NCBI GenBank assembly: GCA_020724125.1
Contig: DYHM01000041.1
Span: 1-5,397 of the forward strand
Reading direction: 5' to 3'
Source: Patescibacteria group bacterium
Lineage (GTDB): Bacteria > Patescibacteriota > Minisyncoccia > Minisyncoccales > CG1-02-41-26
Length of the DNA: 5,397 nt
This document shows positions 2,599-5,397 of this stretch, in pieces. Made by a program: the position numbers and the translations under genes. A model generated the notes under the pieces. The model was given only the letters and a program-made list of their open reading frames with translations. It did not search any database and was not told where the DNA came from. Within the stretch, counting starts at the first letter, position 1. The number at the start of each line of letters is the position of its first letter.

Positions 2599-5259
2599 AG
2601 TATCTACAAGATTTTTACCATAGATTGTAATCATATCATTGGATGTGCCGGATGTTGGAAATACAGAGGTAATGGAGGGTTGAGTGGATTGACCAATAGA
2701 GATAATAGAGATAATGTTTCCCCTTACTGGAAAACTGCCAATAATAGAACAAGTAATTCCAGTGGTATTACCAACAGCAGAAATATCAGAAGCAGTATTA
2801 ATTTCTAAGATAATTTCTTGTCCCGAAACAGCTGTGGCATTTATATCCGCTTTAATAGAAATAACTTTTGAAGAATTTTTAGGGATAATCAAATTTAGGC
2901 CATCAAAAATTACCTTCCCGTTAATAAGAGATATGACAGTAGAGCCTATTTGAGTTGGACCATCAAATAGTTTAAGATTTTGCAAAGAAGAATCAAATGA
3001 AAGTCTTGTTCTTGTAATAATAATCTTATTTATAACTATATCCTCAGTAGATGGGGCACTCAATCTAATCTTTGTAAAAATAAAATTAGATGTTCCAGCA
3101 AAAATAGTTTGCCTAAGCGGTGTATCTGTATCAAGTATAACAGCAACAAAAGGTATAGGGGGTTGGACTATTTCACTCACCTTTACACTAATACTTGTTT
3201 TAGCGGAAAGGCCTTGGTTGTCTGTGACTGTGAAAGTTGGATTATAAATACCAGGATTGCTGTATGAATGAGTAAAGGTAGTTGTCTGGACATAAGCAGT
3301 TGATCTTGGAGCTGTTGTCATGCCCCTTCCCGCTATCTCATCTCCCCATAAAACAGAATAACTTAATATTCCTTGTTCTGGATCACTTGCCTTGACTGTC
3401 CATATTCCTGTTTCATTAACCTTGATGTTAGTTGGTCCTGAAATACCAGAAATAACTGGTGGTTGATTTACACCTGCTTGCATAATAGTGAAATAATCAT
3501 CACTGATGTCGCTAACTCCTTCTATTTCGGTAGTAATAAGAATCTTGTATTGTCCAGGAGTAATTGTCTGAGGAATATTTGGGCATTGTTCATTCGTCAT
3601 AATTACTTCTGAATATTTTCTCTGAGAAGCTGAGACATCTGCTATTTTACATGTGCCTCCATCTGGAAACCATAAATAAATGTATGCGTTGTTTACTCCG
3701 AAAGAATCCCATACAATATCAAATAATTCATATAATTTTATGTGTTCTCCTCCGTTTGGCGAAAGGACAGTGATTGAAGGTTTGGTGGAAAGAATACATG
3801 CTCCGTCTTTACAGCCGTTGGGACAGGTGTATTCCTCAGGACCTGCAATCCATGTTACACCACCCATTCCACTACACCAGTATTCACCCAATGTATTCCT
3901 ATCTTTGCAGTAATCTACTTTAGTTTCGTTGTAAAGAGTTACTACGCCCTTTACACTATAATTTCCCCCGCCATCTGTATCAGTGCAAGATGCAGTAGCT
4001 TCAATACTAAACCAATTATCACTTTCATCCCACACATTTCCATAATAGGATGTTCCCCATGTTCCCCATGTTGCTGAAACCATTATCTTATAGCCATCAC
4101 CAGCTGCCTTGACTTCTTTGATGCCAAGGATTTTGGCAAAAAGAGATGGTTTATATTCATATCCCATAGCCCAGTCACCACGAGTGGTAACTTTCCATAA
4201 ATATTCTCGTTGAGTAGATGGTAAACCCGAAACAAGTTCTATATTTGCATCATCTATTGTTCGAAAAAGCGTTATGTGGATTTTTGCGTCAGCTGGAAGA
4301 TTAAAAGCATCCCATCTTATCATATAATTACTACCTTCTTGTAATGTTTGTAATCCGTTTGGTGAAAGAACGGTGATTGAGGGTTGGACTATTTTACTCA
4401 CCTTTACACTAATACTTGTTTTAACGGAAAGGCCTTGGTTATTTGTGACCGTGAAAGTTGGATTGTAAATACCAGACTTGCTGTATGAATGAGTAAAAGT
4501 AGCTGTCTGGATATAAGAAGTTGACCTTGGGGCTGTTGTCGCACCCCTTCCTGTTATTTCATCTCCCCATAAAACAGAATAAGTTAATACTCCCTGTTTT
4601 GGATCGCTTGCCTTGACTGTCCATATTCCTGTTTCATTAACCTTGATGCTGGTTGGCCCTGAAATACCAGAAATAACCGGTGGTTGATTAGCTGTAGGAA
4701 CACATTTACATGGCAAAGAACAGCCTCTTTCATCTACGCCAGGAGGACATACAATTTCCTCTCCTGATTCACAGAAAGGAGGTACTTTTATAGGACAAGG
4801 AAAAGGCGGTTCTAATTTACATCCATAAAGAGAATTTAATTTTGCTCTGGTTAATTTACCAACAAAACCAGTGGCGTATTTAAGGCCTAACGGAGTTAAA
4901 ATCTCATTTTTGTATTTTTCTTGAAAACCAGAAACAGCTGAAGCGGTTGATTCGTCAAAAGAATTATTTCTTGTTTCATCCTCGTTAATTGCAAATCCTT
5001 GTTTTTCCAAAGCGGTCTGAAGAGCTTTCACACTAGAACCACTCATTTCTATTTTCAAATTAACATTAAAATTATAACACCAAACAGCTGGTTGTCCTTC
5101 CATTTGAGCTAATTGGGCTTTTAATACTTCAATCTGTTTTAAAAGGGCCTCGATTTGCGCCCGAAGTTCTTCAGGACTAATTGCCGAAGCAAAACTTGGT
5201 AAAACAAAAATACCTAACATTACAATTAAAATTGTAAATTTTTTAATACTTTTTATCAT
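2566..5259 (-). CDS. Secreted multidomain surface protein, 3' truncated by frameshift
   Basis: The 897 residues begin with a signal peptide (1-26, cleavage after ASA) and a coiled coil (29-53). Next are a peptidoglycan-binding-like domain (60-147, VKALQTALEKQGF, AVSGFQEKY, GKLTRAKLNSLYGC) and a Cys-rich antistasin-like stretch (150-187, CPPGVDERGCSLPCKC). PKD-like domain 1 (191-290) is followed by a KNH/Kre9-like domain (294-419) opening ITVLSPNG. Then come a Cys module (424-490, CTDTDGGGNY, CPNGCKDGAC), a second KNH-like domain (495-593), PKD-like domain 2 (598-697), an unnamed beta-rich domain (703-850) and half a TIG/IPT domain (860-897). It is probably exported and held on the envelope through the wall-binding domain; binding partner unknown. 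The TIG half breaks at about residue 888 and resumes in another frame, so the normal product was longer. No Shine-Dalgarno precedes the ATG at 5259. Domain names rest on motif recognition. Confidence 0.85.
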   Translation of the reverse strand: MIKSIKKFTILIVMLGIFVLPSFASAISPEELRAQIEALLKQIEVLKAQLAQMEGQPAVWCYNFNVNLKIEMSGSSVKALQTALEKQGFAINEDETRNNSFDESTASAVSGFQEKYKNEILTPLGLKYATGFVGKLTRAKLNSLYGCKLEPPFPCPIKVPPFCESGEEIVCPPGVDERGCSLPCKCVPTANQPPVISGISGPTSIKVNETGIWTVKASDPKQGVLTYSVLWGDEITGRGATTAPRSTSYIQTATFTHSYSKSGIYNPTFTVTNNQGLSVKTSISVKVSKIVQPSITVLSPNGLQTLQEGSNYMIRWDAFNLPADAKIHITLFRTIDDANIELVSGLPSTQREYLWKVTTRGDWAMGYEYKPSLFAKILGIKEVKAAGDGYKIMVSATWGTWGTSYYGNVWDESDNWFSIEATASCTDTDGGGNYSVKGVVTLYNETKVDYCKDRNTLGEYWCSGMGGVTWIAGPEEYTCPNGCKDGACILSTKPSITVLSPNGGEHIKLYELFDIVWDSFGVNNAYIYLWFPDGGTCKIADVSASQRKYSEVIMTNEQCPNIPQTITPGQYKILITTEIEGVSDISDDYFTIMQAGVNQPPVISGISGPTNIKVNETGIWTVKASDPEQGILSYSVLWGDEIAGRGMTTAPRSTAYVQTTTFTHSYSNPGIYNPTFTVTDNQGLSAKTSISVKVSEIVQPPIPFVAVILDTDTPLRQTIFAGTSNFIFTKIRLSAPSTEDIVINKIIITRTRLSFDSSLQNLKLFDGPTQIGSTVISLINGKVIFDGLNLIIPKNSSKVISIKADINATAVSGQEIILEINTASDISAVGNTTGITCSIIGSFPVRGNIISIISIGQSTQPSITSVFPTSGTSNDMITIYGKNLVDTIRLRELRLSF
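3160..3468 (-). repeat. Intragenic duplicate, PKD copy 2
   Basis: This stretch encodes residues 598-700 and matches 4381-4689 (residues 191-293), offset by 1221 bases (407 codons). By eye the proteins differ at about 13 of 103 positions and the DNA at roughly 29 of 309. Both copies keep blocks such as NQPPVISGISGPT and PGIYNPTFTVT/SGIYNPTFTVT. Confidence 0.85.
4381..4689 (-). repeat. Intragenic duplicate, PKD copy 1
   Basis: This is the partner of 3160-3468, encoding the first PKD-like domain and the VQP linker into the next module. With roughly 90% DNA identity over about 309 bases, it is a substrate for homologous recombination that would remove or add the 407-codon block between the copies in frame. 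Confidence 0.85.
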
Positions 5260-5309
5260 ATTTTGAGTTTTAAATTATTAAAGATGTTGTTTAATAAAGT
5301 TTTTTGTGA

Positions 5310-5318
5310 ATTTTAGCA
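5310..5318 (-). promoter_or_regulatory. Candidate extended -10 of the surface-protein gene
   Basis: The minus strand reads TGCTAAAAT, an extended -10 (TGn plus TAAAAT), about 50 bases before the ATG at 5259. No good -35 is seen at the right distance. A perfect TATAAT at 5373-5368 is an alternative further upstream, with its -35 region at the window edge. The rest of 5260-5397 holds no gene. Confidence 0.35.
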
Positions 5319-5397
5319 AATTGATGCCATATAAACCCTTTATTTATAAGGTTTTTTAAAGGCAAAAATTATAAAAATACCTCAAAATATTACTAAA

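Noticed and set aside
2714..2953. Plus-strand 79-codon ORF
   Set aside because: It lies wholly antisense to well-supported coding sequence of the surface protein, has no ribosome site and no recognisable motifs.
3680..3913. Plus-strand 77-codon ORF
   Set aside because: It is antisense to the second KNH-like domain and the Cys module of the surface protein; composition is what the reverse strand of that gene would give.
5331..5360. Plus-strand terminator (CCTTTATTTATAAGG followed by six T)
   Set aside because: The stem is short, AT-rich and needs a bulge, and there is no plus-strand gene for it to end; it lies in the promoter region of the minus-strand gene.

Overview
The window looks like a piece of a Patescibacteria/CPR (Parcubacteria-like) chromosome. 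The signs are AT-rich DNA, long spacers filled with short AT-rich repeats, weak or absent Shine-Dalgarno sites on the large genes, and a giant secreted mosaic protein. That protein opens with a coiled coil plus a peptidoglycan-binding domain, followed by PKD, KNH-like and TIG modules, an architecture typical of that group. Lineage is inferred from style, not from a marker gene. The genetic code appears standard, because ruvB ends at a TGA at the normal family length. All recognisable genes lie on the minus strand.

Layout on the plus-strand scale. Positions 1-304 hold what looks like a complete miniature minus-strand transcription unit: a TTGACA/TAAAAT promoter (277-304), a leader, a near-perfect Shine-Dalgarno, a 21-codon acidic ORF (72-137) and a hairpin terminator (1-30). 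Positions 305-503 are repeat-rich spacer. Positions 504-1535 encode RuvB, the Holliday-junction branch-migration motor. Positions 1536-2180 contain no intact gene. They hold a highly foldable 108-base element just upstream of ruvB, several tandem repeats built on a 7-base period, a perfect 18-bp GC-rich hairpin and a probable transcription terminator.

Positions 2181-5259 are the surface-protein locus. Its 897-codon main frame is damaged near the 3' end. A frameshift around 2596 cuts the terminal TIG domain, whose second half continues in another frame to about 2423. That frame then runs into hairpin-rich DNA (2381-2429) that weakly resembles an IS30-family terminus. A separate 35-codon helical tail (2181-2288), followed by a terminator (2094-2123), is probably the original end of the gene. 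The last 138 bases hold the upstream promoter region.

The genes do not form one pathway: RuvB is a housekeeping DNA-repair motor, the large protein is a cell-surface product, and the 21-residue peptide is unknown. The most unusual items are the micro-gene, the 7-base periodicity shared by unrelated intergenic repeats, the folded element before ruvB and the layered decay at the 3' end of the surface gene.
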